The notes beneath the pieces are model-generated. The model worked only from the letters and a program-made list of their open reading frames with translations, did not search any database and was not told where the DNA came from. 64,000 nt of DNA from Haematomicrobium sanguinis DSM 21259 (GTDB lineage: Bacteria > Actinomycetota > Actinomycetes > Actinomycetales > Micrococcaceae), in the NCBI RefSeq assembly GCF_000688395.1, contig NZ_JIAG01000002.1, forward strand, positions 124,001 to 188,000, given 5' to 3'. The position numbers and the translations under genes are program-made. Below, piece by piece: positions 34,979 through 44,013 of the stretch (positions are counted from its first letter, which is position 1; every line of letters starts with the position of its first letter).

Positions 34979-36117
34979 GATTCCGTTCCTTCCTCACCGC
35001 TCGGACGGTGACGTGTTCGCTCCAGTGCCTGACTCATCATCGTGTTCATGTAGTCCGTGCTCACCCCGGTGTAGATCGCGGTCGTCGACTGGTGCAGATG
35101 CCCAACCTGCCGCTGAACGAACCCCGGATCGACACCCGACTCGATCAGGTGCGTCACATACGAGTGCCGCAACGCGTGCGGCGTGAGCACTTCATCCAAG
35201 CCCAACGCGTCCCGGTAGGTCGCAAACCGCGAATCGAGCTCCCGAGTCCGCAGACGCGTCCCACGCTCAGACAACCAGAGCGCCGTCGTGCACTCCGAAC
35301 GCACCATCAGTGGCCGCACCTGCTCGATGTACTCCTGCAGCGCCTCAACCGCCCAATCGAACAGCGACACCACCGCCCGCCTCTTCGGCGGACCACCCCG
35401 CGACGACTTGCCGTGACGCACCTGCATCACGCCCAGCTCCCCGAATTGCGGGGCCTTCGCGTTGCGGTAGAAGTCCGTCACATCCAGCCCGACCGCTTCG
35501 CTCGCCCGCAAACCCCACGCATAGACGACCTTCATCAGCGTCGCGTCACGGAATGCCGGCAACGCGCCCTTGCGGTGCCCATCCAACACCCGAGACACCT
35601 CGTCATCGGCATGATCGAGCAGGCGTTGCAGCTCCTGGCGCGTCAACGGCCGCCGCCCAGCCCCGCCCTCGTAGTCCTGCAGATGAGGGAGCGTGTTCCA
35701 CTCGTGACAGACCTGCACCGGATGCGTGCCGAACCGTTGCATGCACTCGTCGACCCATCCGTAGTGCGGCGAGCAGACGTAGTCGCAGAACTGGCGCACC
35801 GCGCCCTGATACGACCGGATCGTGGATGCCGCCACCTGGCGTTGCGAGACGAGCAGCATCATCCACTCGTCGAAATCGCTCGCCGACCATTCCCACGGCT
35901 TCTTCATCGCATACGCCTCGAACCGGCGCACCACACCGACCCCGGCCGTCACCGAATCCCCCTTGAGCCGACGGCCGCCGAGCTGCTGCATCCGCCAGCC
36001 CTCGATCATCGCGTCGAACACCGACTCGGGCGCGTTCAGGAACGAGACACCACTCGCCAAGTACAACGACGACACCCCATGCGGCACCCGTTTCGCCACA
36101 CCCACACCCACTCTCAT
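34975..36117 (-). CDS. tyrosine recombinase of the nested element
   Basis: 380 residues. The catalytic residues are complete: Arg in WGLRASEAVGL, HALRHSYVTH (H-x-x-R), the GH of QRQVGH and the nucleophile Tyr in AIYTGVSTDY. The N-terminal core-binding domain (SASDFDEWMMLLVSQR onward) is present. It is the first gene of the reverse trio and starts about 146 bases inside the right junction with dprA, so it is the likely enzyme that put the element there and could excise it. It is not adjacent to the tRNA-Pro site and is probably not the integrase of the whole element. Confidence 0.92.
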   Translation of the reverse strand: MRVGVGVAKRVPHGVSSLYLASGVSFLNAPESVFDAMIEGWRMQQLGGRRLKGDSVTAGVGVVRRFEAYAMKKPWEWSASDFDEWMMLLVSQRQVAASTIRSYQGAVRQFCDYVCSPHYGWVDECMQRFGTHPVQVCHEWNTLPHLQDYEGGAGRRPLTRQELQRLLDHADDEVSRVLDGHRKGALPAFRDATLMKVVYAWGLRASEAVGLDVTDFYRNAKAPQFGELGVMQVRHGKSSRGGPPKRRAVVSLFDWAVEALQEYIEQVRPLMVRSECTTALWLSERGTRLRTRELDSRFATYRDALGLDEVLTPHALRHSYVTHLIESGVDPGFVQRQVGHLHQSTTAIYTGVSTDYMNTMMSQALERTRHRPSGEEGTES

Positions 36118-36263
36118 AACGCGCTAATCCTGCATTAAACGCGAAACCTGGAAGCGCTGCAACTTCGATCCGCGGCATCACGCGGACACCACTGCGGCGC
36201 GGTGTAGCTTTTCCGACAGGGGGAATCCCGCGGATCCTGCATCCACCGCAATACCGCCGAGAA

Positions 36264-36887
36264 GCCACGATCACGGGCGCTCGCGCTGCGACCGCCTATG
36301 GAGAGCAGGTCGCGGGCGAGCTGGCGGCGGGTCTTGCCGATGAGGAACGGGTCGTCGTCTCCGGTGGCGCCTATGGGATCGAAGGGGCCGCGCACAAGAG
36401 CGTGCTTGCCGCGAGCGGTCAGACGATCGCCGTTCTGGCCGGCGGGTTGGACCGCCCCTACCCGGCCGGGCACAGCGAGCTGCTGAATCGCATTGGGGAT
36501 GTCGGCTTGCTGGTGAGCGAGCTGCCGCCGGGAGCCGCACCGACCAGACACAGGTTCCTGGCCCGCAACCGCCTGCTGGCGGCGCTCTCGGGTGCGACCG
36601 TGATCCCCGAGGCCGGTCCTCGGTCCGGGTCGATGACCACTGTCATCGCCGCACGCGAACTCAGCCGGGGCGTCGGTGCGGTGCCCGGCCCGGTGACCAG
36701 CGTCGCGAGCGCGGGGCCGAACGAACTCATCAAGCAAGGCTTCGCCTCGCTCGTCACCCAGCCCAGCGACGTGATCGACCTACTCGACGCCGACAGAACC
36801 CCGGACCGGACTGTGACGCGGCCCGAGGTCGGACGCGAGTTCGGGCACCGGCACCCGTCGCCGGGCACGCCGGGGCGCTCTCTCTGA
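36264..36887 (+). pseudogene. dprA-like gene, 3' fragment
   Basis: 207 codons with the Rossmann-type DprA core: ITGARAATAYG, SGGAYGIEGAAH, LAGGLDRPYPAGH, RFLARNRLLAALS and PGPVTS. No start or ribosome site precedes it. It completes the fragment at 28686-29066; together they would give about 334 residues. A poorly conserved tail follows. It converges on the relaxase gene, 22 bases away. Confidence 0.88.
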
Positions 36888-36909
36888 CGGCCGCCCTCGC
36901 TGGACGGGT

Positions 36910-39900
36910 TCACAAGCTCGGTGCGGGGCGTGATGTGGTCGCTGGCCGCACCGCATCAGCCGTCGTACCTTCGTGAGCGATCGCCTGGGCGCGGTTGAGG
37001 GCGGCGCGGGCGCGGATGGCGTCGATCTTCTGGCTGGTGCTCTCCGGCGTCGGGCCGAGCGGGGTCCGGTCGTCGGTGATGCCGTAGCGGTCGCGGTAGG
37101 CGGCGACGGTGCGAGCGGCACGCCACCACGCCGCCTTCTGCTTGTCGCCCCTCGGAGCCGCGCCGAGGTCGGCCGTCCACGGCTCCTCATCGGTGAGGTA
37201 GCCGCGGAGCACGGCGTCGGCGCGGCCTTCGATCAGCTCGCGGCGCTCGTCCAGGGCTCGCCGCATGTCGTCTGCCATCTGCCCGCCGGCGTGCGGGATC
37301 AGTCCGACGATCAGCCTCGGGGCCTTGCGGGTGCGGCCTGATCCGGCGGGCCGGGCGGTGGCGCGTGCCACGCGGGCGTGCAGGACGGAGGCGATGTCAT
37401 CGGCATCGTCCAGACTCCGCGCGGCGACCAGCCGCGGGAGCAGCGCGTCGAGGTCGTGGTGGTTGGCCTCGGCGTGACGCAGCTCGGCCGACAGCGCGCC
37501 GTAGGCGTCGGAGCCGAGCACGTCTTCGATCTGCTCGGCGGTGATCCCGGACGCGGCGAGCAAGGTCGCCCAGCGGTCGTGCTGGGCGGCTTGCGCGATC
37601 GTGTCGTACTCGGCCGCGAGCGGCGCGATCGAGCCCCAGCGGTCCTGCTCGGCAGCGACCGTCTCGTGCGCAGACAGCTCGGCGCCGATGTGCTGCAACA
37701 CGCCGTAGAGGATCGAGCGAGCGGTGACGTTCGGGTTGTCTCCGGGATGCGGCACCGCGTGTTCTGCGTCCTCTCGGTCGACGGTGACATAGGCGTGGTT
37801 GCTGTGGGCGCCGCGGGTCATGGAGACGTAGAAGTTCTCCCGCGTCGTGGTGGCGGTGACGACCGCGTGCGCGGTGTCGGTGGTGACGCCCTGGGCGCGG
37901 TGCGCGGTGATCGCGTAGCCGAGGTCCAGGTGCTCGGCCACATAGTCGGCCGGCAGGACGATCCCGCCGCCGAACCTGCGCCCGGCCGGGCGGATGCTGA
38001 CCGACCCGTCCTCGCGAACTCCGGTGACGGTCCAGCGGGAGCCGTTGCGGACCCAGGTTCGGCCGTTGCGGAGCCGCCGGTCGTTCTCGCGGGTGATGAC
38101 CAGATCGCCCTCGGAGACCGCGGTGCCGTCGCGCAGCGGCAGTTCGCGGGTCGGGTTTACGGTGCCGTCGATGATCCGATCCGCCCGCGCTCTGGCGTTC
38201 AGCTCGGTGACGGTCGCGTGGGTCTCGGTCACCAGGATCGACGCCCGCCCGGCAGCAAGATCGGCCCGCCATTCTGTGTAGGCGGCGTCGATCATCGCTT
38301 CCTCGTCGCCGCCGGTGATCCGGCCGTGCTCGATCAGGGCGTCGATCGCCTCGGCACGGCCGTGGCGTAGCTGGAGCGAGGTGGTCTTCTCCCATTCGTT
38401 GGTGAAGCGGTGCAGATCGGTCAGCTCGGGGGCGTCATCGCGGGCGTGCACGAGCATGGCGAAACTGCCGCCGGCGCCGGGTGATTGGAGCTGGCCCCAG
38501 TCGCCGACCAGGAGGACTTTCGCGCCGGCCTTCTCGGCTTCGTGGGTGAGCCGATCCAACGACATCGTGCCGGCCAGGCTCGCCTCGTCGATGATGACGA
38601 GCTGCCCGGCCGTGAACGTAGTCCCGTACATGAGGTGGTTCTGCCACCACTTCGCCGTGTTCTCCGTGGCGATGCCGAGGTCATCGGCGAGGACCTGCGC
38701 GGCGACCGCCGAGGGGGCGAGCCCGATCACCGACCCTGTGCCGTGCTCCTTCTCCCACGCCCTGCGGAGCCCGTTCATCGCCGTCGTCTTCCCGGCCCCA
38801 GCCGGGCCGACCAGCACGTCCACGACCCGACCGGAGACCGCGATCGCGGCAAGGGCCGCGGCCTGATCCTCGCCGAGCACCCGGCCGCGTGCGTCGGGCT
38901 TGCGGGCGATCCTCTCAACCGTCTCCAACGGCACCACCGGCCCGGCCGTTGTGGCGGCACGCGCCAGGAGTCGGTCTTCGGCGGCCAGCAGGACTTCGGA
39001 TGAGAACAGGGTCGAGGCGTGCGGCCGGAACCGAGAGGTGCCGTCCACGCGGCGGAACTGCAACGGGCTGGACGCCAGCTCCGGCGGCGTCAGCCGCAGC
39101 GAAGCGTGCTCGGCGGCATCGACCACGAGCCCGGTGATCGCCTCCCGGTCCTGGATGCTGGCGAACCGCCACCCCATCAACTGCCGGGATGCTTCGGCAT
39201 GCAGGTTCCAGCGGGTCCAGGTCGAACGCTTCTCGCCCACCGTCTCCATCACGGTCTGCCCGACCTCGCGCACCACATCCAGCGGCACGTCGTCGGCGCG
39301 CAGCACCCGCCGCGGTGCGTCTGCGGTGGATGCGGTGAACGTGCGCGCCCAGCCGTTCGCGTCCCGGCGCAGCACCCGGCCGGCGCGCTGCCGCCACTCG
39401 GCGGTGAGGTCGGCCAGCGACCGGACCTGCTTCTCCGGCCTCGTGGCGAGCGTCGCCTGCGCCCGAAGTTTCAGCACCGTTCGCGCGGAGGGCTGCCTGC
39501 CGTGCTTGGCGACGTACCCGGCGATGAGGCGGTCTTTCTCGGCCTCGATGTGTCGGGACCGGGTGGAGAACTCGGTCACCAGCTCGTCGGGCACGCCCTC
39601 GATTTCCCATGCCGGGTTCCGGTCCCTGCCCCGTTCGCGTGCTTCCCATTCGACGCCGAGGACGCGGGTGAGCTGGTCGGCCAGCGCGGCGTTGTAGAGC
39701 TCGGAGACTGCGACGACCACGGAGTGCATCGGCCGGCCGGCGAGGGTCCGCCAGCGGCCGTCCTGCACGGTCAGGACCTTGTTGCTGACGACGACGTGGG
39801 TGTGCAACTGCGGGTCGCCCGCACGGCTGTCGTAGTGATCGAATGCCGCGGCCACGACACCGGCGACGTCGACGTGCGCAACCGCGCCGTCCGGCCCGGT

Positions 39901-40476
39901 TGCACCGACGCGGGTTGCGGCAACCTCGCGTTCGAGGAACGCAACCAGCTCTGCAACCGCCGCATGATGGGCGTCCGCGATCAGGGCTTGGGTGCCGGCG
40001 TCCGCGACCGCCCAGATCGTGGAGACTGACTTGGGCACGCTGAATGTGAAGTCGTAACCGGCTACTGCGCGGCGGGTGCCGCGCTCGGCTTCCTCCGCCT
40101 CGATCGCGGCCACTTCCTGCGCTCGAGTCGCCGGCCCCAACTCGGGGTCGAGGGCGTCGACGCGCTGCTTGATCCGCTCGGTGATCGACGCGAACTGCTG
40201 GTAGGCGCGGCCCAGCGGCTCGCCCGTGATCGGGTCATGGCCCATCCCGACCAACAGCGCGAGCTGAGCTTCAGAGACCTGCCCTCCCTCGACCAGGTCG
40301 CCGTGCCCGAGACGACCCAGCCCCGAGCCCATCCAGAAGCCCGGCGGCGTGCCCGCCTCCGCGTAGTAGCGGGTCAGCGGCGTGCTCAGGCTCCGGTCGC
40401 CGTCGCCCGCGGCGATGGACTTCAACAGGTACTTGTATCCATCGCCCGCGCTCATCACGCGCATCGAAACCGTCAC
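36910..40476 (-). CDS. MobF-family relaxase/helicase (TraA/TrwC-like)
   Basis: 1188 residues from GTG 40476, chosen because GGAAGGAG lies eight bases upstream; the frame extends further, but that part is not relaxase-like. The N-terminal relaxase domain has GYDFTFSVPKSVSTIWAV and the metal-binding DPQLHTHVVV; the nucleophile Tyr is probably in the first residues (YKYLL). The helicase part has Walker A VGPAGAGKTT, IDEASLAG, GDWGQL and a late YAITAHRAQG. It nicks oriT and unwinds the transferred strand. It converges with the dprA 3' fragment. This is the element's main transfer protein and looks intact. Confidence 0.92.
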   Translation of the reverse strand: MTVSMRVMSAGDGYKYLLKSIAAGDGDRSLSTPLTRYYAEAGTPPGFWMGSGLGRLGHGDLVEGGQVSEAQLALLVGMGHDPITGEPLGRAYQQFASITERIKQRVDALDPELGPATRAQEVAAIEAEEAERGTRRAVAGYDFTFSVPKSVSTIWAVADAGTQALIADAHHAAVAELVAFLEREVAATRVGATGPDGAVAHVDVAGVVAAAFDHYDSRAGDPQLHTHVVVSNKVLTVQDGRWRTLAGRPMHSVVVAVSELYNAALADQLTRVLGVEWEARERGRDRNPAWEIEGVPDELVTEFSTRSRHIEAEKDRLIAGYVAKHGRQPSARTVLKLRAQATLATRPEKQVRSLADLTAEWRQRAGRVLRRDANGWARTFTASTADAPRRVLRADDVPLDVVREVGQTVMETVGEKRSTWTRWNLHAEASRQLMGWRFASIQDREAITGLVVDAAEHASLRLTPPELASSPLQFRRVDGTSRFRPHASTLFSSEVLLAAEDRLLARAATTAGPVVPLETVERIARKPDARGRVLGEDQAAALAAIAVSGRVVDVLVGPAGAGKTTAMNGLRRAWEKEHGTGSVIGLAPSAVAAQVLADDLGIATENTAKWWQNHLMYGTTFTAGQLVIIDEASLAGTMSLDRLTHEAEKAGAKVLLVGDWGQLQSPGAGGSFAMLVHARDDAPELTDLHRFTNEWEKTTSLQLRHGRAEAIDALIEHGRITGGDEEAMIDAAYTEWRADLAAGRASILVTETHATVTELNARARADRIIDGTVNPTRELPLRDGTAVSEGDLVITRENDRRLRNGRTWVRNGSRWTVTGVREDGSVSIRPAGRRFGGGIVLPADYVAEHLDLGYAITAHRAQGVTTDTAHAVVTATTTRENFYVSMTRGAHSNHAYVTVDREDAEHAVPHPGDNPNVTARSILYGVLQHIGAELSAHETVAAEQDRWGSIAPLAAEYDTIAQAAQHDRWATLLAASGITAEQIEDVLGSDAYGALSAELRHAEANHHDLDALLPRLVAARSLDDADDIASVLHARVARATARPAGSGRTRKAPRLIVGLIPHAGGQMADDMRRALDERRELIEGRADAVLRGYLTDEEPWTADLGAAPRGDKQKAAWWRAARTVAAYRDRYGITDDRTPLGPTPESTSQKIDAIRARAALNRAQAIAHEGTTADAVRPATTSRPAPSL

Positions 40477-40790
40477 CTCGGCTGCTCCTTCCGGCCGCGC
40501 TCGGAGAGCAGGTGAGCCCGCGAGACCGGTCGCATCAGATGCGACAAAGCCCGAAACGGCCTCGTCTGAAAGACGTGTGATGGCTCGGTGGGCCGGCGAA
40601 CGAGAGCTGGCGGCGCCGCCTGAGTCACGGATTCCGAAGTACGCGGGGGTGGTGCGCCGCGCGCGGGTCACGGCATCGGCGACGAGGCAAGCGGTGGCGG
40701 TTCGAGTGGTCGCGCACCTGGTCGCTGACCAGCCCGGTGGTGACCTCATGCGTGAAGTCCGACCGGGATCACCCGTCAACCGGAGCCCTC
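40477..40790. other. gap upstream of the relaxase, possible oriT region
   Basis: The relaxase (reverse) and the methyltransferase gene (forward) diverge from this 314-base stretch. oriT of MobF elements usually lies next to the relaxase start, so this is the best place to look, but I saw no decisive nic-type inverted repeat. Promoters for both genes should also be here. Confidence 0.3.
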
Positions 40791-41993
40791 ATGCACGACC
40801 CTCACGACCGGACTCGCCCACTCAGGGTCGGATCACTGTTCTCCGGGTACGGCGGTCTCGACCTCGCCGTCGAACATGCCTTGGATGGCGAGACGATCTG
40901 GTTCTCCGAGAACAACGAACACGTCTCCCGCATCTTCGCCCACCACTGACCCGACGCCCCCAACCTGGGCGACATCACCACCATCGACTGGCGCACCGTC
41001 GAGCCGGTCGATGTTCTCTGTGGAGGCTTCCCCTGCCAGGACGTCTCGACCGTGGGCAAGCGCGCCGGCCTCGCGCCCGGCACCCGCTCCGGGCTCTGGT
41101 CGTACATGGCCGCCGCGATCGACGCGCTGCAACCCCAGCTCGTCGTCATCGAGAACGTGCGCGGCCTGCTGTCCTCACCCGCCGTCCGCGCACCCCTAGA
41201 AGAAGACGACGATGCGCATAGCAATCCCGACCACGCAACCCCCGGCGATGCAGCCCTTCGCGAAGTGGAACCCGACCCGTGGGGTCTGGGAGACCTCGCA
41301 GCTCGACCTCTCCGGGCAGTCGGCGCCGTACTCGGCGATCTGGCCGACCTGCGGTATGACACGCAATGGATCGGCCTACCAGCGTCCCTTGTCGGCGCTC
41401 CTCATCCCAGGCTTCGCGTCTTCATCCTCGCCCGCAGCCGGGGCACTGTTCAGGACGCCGCTCGCCACGGACTCGACTCGTGGCGGCGAGTCACTGGAAC
41501 AGGTGAGGGCGAGGCGGGGGACGATCGCGCTCTCGCATCAGATCATCGACCTCGCGCTAAACGGGCCGACTGGCTTGCAGAGCAAGAGCAGCGAACCCGA
41601 GATGCTGTGGTTCCTGATCGAGGACATCTTCGCCGCTGGGGACGCTACGCCCGCGCCATCGCCCGATGGGAGCATGTGACAGGACGAATCGCGCCAGCGC
41701 TGCTAGACAGGACTAGTGGACCGCGGCCGTCGCCCGAGTTCGTGGAGTGGTTGATGGGTCTCCCCAGTGGTTGGATCACTGATCCGATCCATCAACTCAC
41801 GGCTAATCAGCAGATCGCTGCGCTCGGCAACGGCGTTCTTCCGCTACAAGCGCTCTCGGCGATGCGCGTCGGCGCACTCGTGCAGGCCGATGCTGCTTCG
41901 TTGGCTGGAGTCCAGCACCCGATGGTGTCGCGAGGATGCACGGTCTCGCAGGAGGAGGAAGGCGAGGACGAGAAAGCCGGCGAGAGTGCCTGA
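40791..41993 (+). pseudogene. cytosine-5 DNA methyltransferase with in-frame stop
   Basis: 401 in-frame codons are broken by TGA at 40947-40949, where homologues have Trp (TGG) in an AHHWPDAPN-like segment. N-terminal LRVGSLFSGYGGLDLAVEHA is SAM motif I; beyond the stop lie GGFPCQDVSTVGKRAG (catalytic Cys), IENVRGLL, GAPHPRLRVFILA and ALGNGVLP, so the rest is complete. Without a start after the stop the catalytic part is not made unless a GTG inside is used. Its last 150 bases overlap the convergent lnt gene. On elements these enzymes protect DNA from host restriction. Confidence 0.85.
41212..41679 (+). CDS. overlapping-frame protein within the methyltransferase gene
   Basis: 155 codons in another frame, wholly inside the methyltransferase gene. 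The product looks like a real protein: AKWNPTRGVWETSQLDL, IWPTCGMTRNGSAYQRPLS and FRTPLATDSTRGG resemble small proteins (WPxSGMTRNG ... LLPTP) found beside cytosine methyltransferases in phages and elements. So this stretch may code in two frames. It may alternatively be a chance frame; its start has only a weak ribosome site. Confidence 0.45.
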   Translation: MRIAIPTTQPPAMQPFAKWNPTRGVWETSQLDLSGQSAPYSAIWPTCGMTRNGSAYQRPLSALLIPGFASSSSPAAGALFRTPLATDSTRGGESLEQVRARRGTIALSHQIIDLALNGPTGLQSKSSEPEMLWFLIEDIFAAGDATPAPSPDGSM

Positions 41994-43490
41994 GACGATC
42001 AGCGTGTTGATCGACTGCGCCAACATGACGGCGGCGGTGAGCCCGTCCCGGAGCTCAAGTTCGGCGATCATGAGTCCGGGTTCGTCCGCGGGTAGTGCGG
42101 CCAGCGTGGCGCCGTTCGGGGCGAGTACCTGGCTAGTGCCGGTGGTGGAGAGGTTGACCACGCTGCGGCCGGTCTCGATGGCGCGCATGCGCGCGAGCGC
42201 AAGCTGTTGCAGGTTCTCATCGGTGCCGCGGAAGTCGGCGTTGTTCGTCTGGAACATGAGCACCTGGGCACCGCTGTTCGCGGCTTCGTGAATGACATCA
42301 TCGAATGCCACGTCGAAGCAGATCGCCAGTCCCACCTCTACGCCGTCGACCTCGATGGCGGGCGTGTCGACGCCGGCGGCGTACTCGCGTTCAAGGAGGT
42401 CTACCAGGCTGGGCACGAGCGCGCCGTAGAGCCACCGGTCGGGCACGTACTCGCCGAAGGGGACGGGATGGCGTTTGGCGTGGGTGGCCATCGGCCCGTT
42501 CGAGGTCCAGAGGAAGGAAGTGTTGTAGACGAGGTGGCCGTCTGCCGCGGCGGCATTGAGCAGGATCGGCGCATCGTATCGGGCGGCTGCATCGTCGAGC
42601 GCGTGAGCGGTGGCCTCGTCGGCGAGGGGATCACTGTCGACGCCGCCCTCGGGCCACAGCACGACGTCGACCTGTTCGTCTTCGAGAGGGGCGGAAGCGG
42701 CGAGCTGCGATTCCAGGACCGCGCCCGGTTCGTGCTCATCGACGTACGCGGCGGGGCCGTTGCCCTGCACAGCGCCCACCCGGATGGTGCCTGCGTGACT
42801 GGTCGGGAACTGCGGCACCAGGACCATCACCGCTGCGAGACCGAGCGCAGGGATCGGCGCCGCCCACGAAGCTAGAGGTGTTCTTGGGCGCTCGGTGGCG
42901 TTACCGCGTGCCGGTTGCGCGCGCACGATCCAACGGAGTGCTTCGATCGCGGCGGCGCACACGGCGACCATCAGGAAGCCCGGGCCGGAGACGCCGACCC
43001 ATGACGCGATCGGCGCGATCGGGCTTTCCGATTGGCTCATCGCCACCCGTCCCCACGGGAATCCGCCGTAGGGCCAGGAGCCCATGATGAGTTCGCGGAT
43101 CGTCCAGGCTCCCGCTACCAGCAGCGGCAGCGCCAGCAGCCGAATCGCGGAGGTGTTGCGCCGGCGCGGCAGCCATCGGTAGGCGAGGGCGATCGGCACC
43201 GTCAGCACAGCCGTGTAGATCGTCAGCGCGCCAGCTAGGGCCACCCACGGGACCCAGCTCAGCGGATGCTCCCCGAGAAACTGCGCCGACCAGGACACGT
43301 GAGGAAACCAGAACGCTGCGCCGAAGACTGTCCCGACCAGCAGCGCCGCCCAGGACCGTCGCCCGATGAGAGTGACCAGGGACAACGTCACCGAGACGAA
43401 CGCCAGCGGCCACCACCCGAGTGAGGGGAACGCCGCATCCATCGCGAGCCCGGCCACGCCGGCAACTGGCATCGCGGCCCACAGCGGCAA
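41844..43490 (-). CDS. lnt: apolipoprotein N-acyltransferase
   Basis: 548 residues. Several N-terminal transmembrane helices precede a nitrilase-type domain with the catalytic Glu (LWPEGGVD), Lys (HAKRHPVPFGEYVPD) and Cys (LAICFDVAFDD). A final helix follows, then a tail of about 35 residues that lies antisense to the methyltransferase gene and is not Lnt-like. It N-acylates lipoproteins at the outer membrane face; a lipoprotein gene lies in the same island. The start is uncertain: TTG 43490 is given, but the frame is open upstream to a GGGAG site near 43560 with no ATG or GTG. It is downstream of thioredoxin on the reverse strand. Confidence 0.88.
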   Translation of the reverse strand: MPLWAAMPVAGVAGLAMDAAFPSLGWWPLAFVSVTLSLVTLIGRRSWAALLVGTVFGAAFWFPHVSWSAQFLGEHPLSWVPWVALAGALTIYTAVLTVPIALAYRWLPRRRNTSAIRLLALPLLVAGAWTIRELIMGSWPYGGFPWGRVAMSQSESPIAPIASWVGVSGPGFLMVAVCAAAIEALRWIVRAQPARGNATERPRTPLASWAAPIPALGLAAVMVLVPQFPTSHAGTIRVGAVQGNGPAAYVDEHEPGAVLESQLAASAPLEDEQVDVVLWPEGGVDSDPLADEATAHALDDAAARYDAPILLNAAAADGHLVYNTSFLWTSNGPMATHAKRHPVPFGEYVPDRWLYGALVPSLVDLLEREYAAGVDTPAIEVDGVEVGLAICFDVAFDDVIHEAANSGAQVLMFQTNNADFRGTDENLQQLALARMRAIETGRSVVNLSTTGTSQVLAPNGATLAALPADEPGLMIAELELRDGLTAAVMLAQSINTLIVSGTLAGFLVLAFLLLRDRASSRHHRVLDSSQRSSIGLHECADAHRRERL

Positions 43491-43569
43491 GGGCGCAGGC
43501 TCGGACGCCCGCGTGCGCGTGGCGGCAGATGTCTCGACTCTGAGCCCGGAAATGGTGCTGCTCCCTGTT

Positions 43570-43935
43570 CTAGCGAGGGTCGGACTCCTGTATTTGCGCG
43601 CGTACGTGGTCCATGTCTAGGTCGCGGATTTTGCCGATCAGTTCGTGTAGCGCTTTGGCTGGGAGTGCTCCGGGCTGGGAGTAGACCAGGACGCCGTCTT
43701 TGAAGCCCATCAGCGTGGGGATGGAGGTGATCTGTGCGGCGGCGGCCAGGGATGCCTGGGCCTCGGTGTCGACCTTGGCGAACAGGATGTTGGGATGCTC
43801 GGCGGACGCGGCCTCGAAGACGGGGGCGAAGCTGCGGCATGGTCCGCACCAGGCGGCCCAGAAGTCGACCAGCACGATGGGATGGTCGGTGATGGCGGCT
43901 GAGAATGCGTCTTCGGTGAGGTCGATGGTTGTCAT
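43570..43935 (-). CDS. thioredoxin
   Basis: 121 residues with the WAAWCGPC active site near residue 30 and the cis-proline segment SIPTLMGF, so a complete redox-active thioredoxin. No signal peptide, so cytoplasmic. Before the IS5 insertion it probably lay directly downstream of tauE in the same reverse unit. It could reduce protein disulfides and persulfides formed under sulfur stress, which fits the persulfide genes further upstream. Confidence 0.93.
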   Translation of the reverse strand: MTTIDLTEDAFSAAITDHPIVLVDFWAAWCGPCRSFAPVFEAASAEHPNILFAKVDTEAQASLAAAAQITSIPTLMGFKDGVLVYSQPGALPAKALHELIGKIRDLDMDHVRAQIQESDPR

Positions 43936-44013
43936 GAGGGTGGGGCTCCGGAGTCTGGTCGGCGACGGTGTGTTGTGAGGTGAAGCGGATCAGCCCGGGG
44001 TCGGTCGGGCTAG

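Larger units (their letters stand above)
29067..36263. mobile_element. 7.2-kb tyrosine-recombinase element inserted in the dprA-like gene
   Basis: The DNA between the two dprA fragments carries eight genes, all on the reverse strand: tyrosine recombinase, XRE protein, zinc-ribbon-array protein, ArsR, MFS transporter and three unknowns. Joining 29066 to 36264 restores an open frame reading ...ALSDRATITGARAATAYG..., typical DprA. An 8-bp inverted repeat (CGGTATTG at 29064-29071, CAATACCG at 36249-36256) lies at or near the ends. The recombinase/XRE/large-protein trio recalls Tn554-like or recombinase-trio elements, though it is not identical to any I know. The 146 bases right of the recombinase start hold no gene. 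Confidence 0.85.

Noticed and set aside
34975-36117. Integrase of the whole element
   Set aside because: It is inside the dprA insertion, far from the tRNA-Pro site and coupled to the trio of the nested element. The main integrase is probably outside the window.
28686-36887. Natural competence (dprA as evidence)
   Set aside because: The gene belongs to the mobile element, is disrupted, and no com genes are present. DprA-like genes are common element cargo.
37378-38370. Long open frames opposite the relaxase gene
   Set aside because: They mirror the relaxase codon pattern in high-GC DNA and show no protein-like motifs. Similar shadows occur opposite many genes here.
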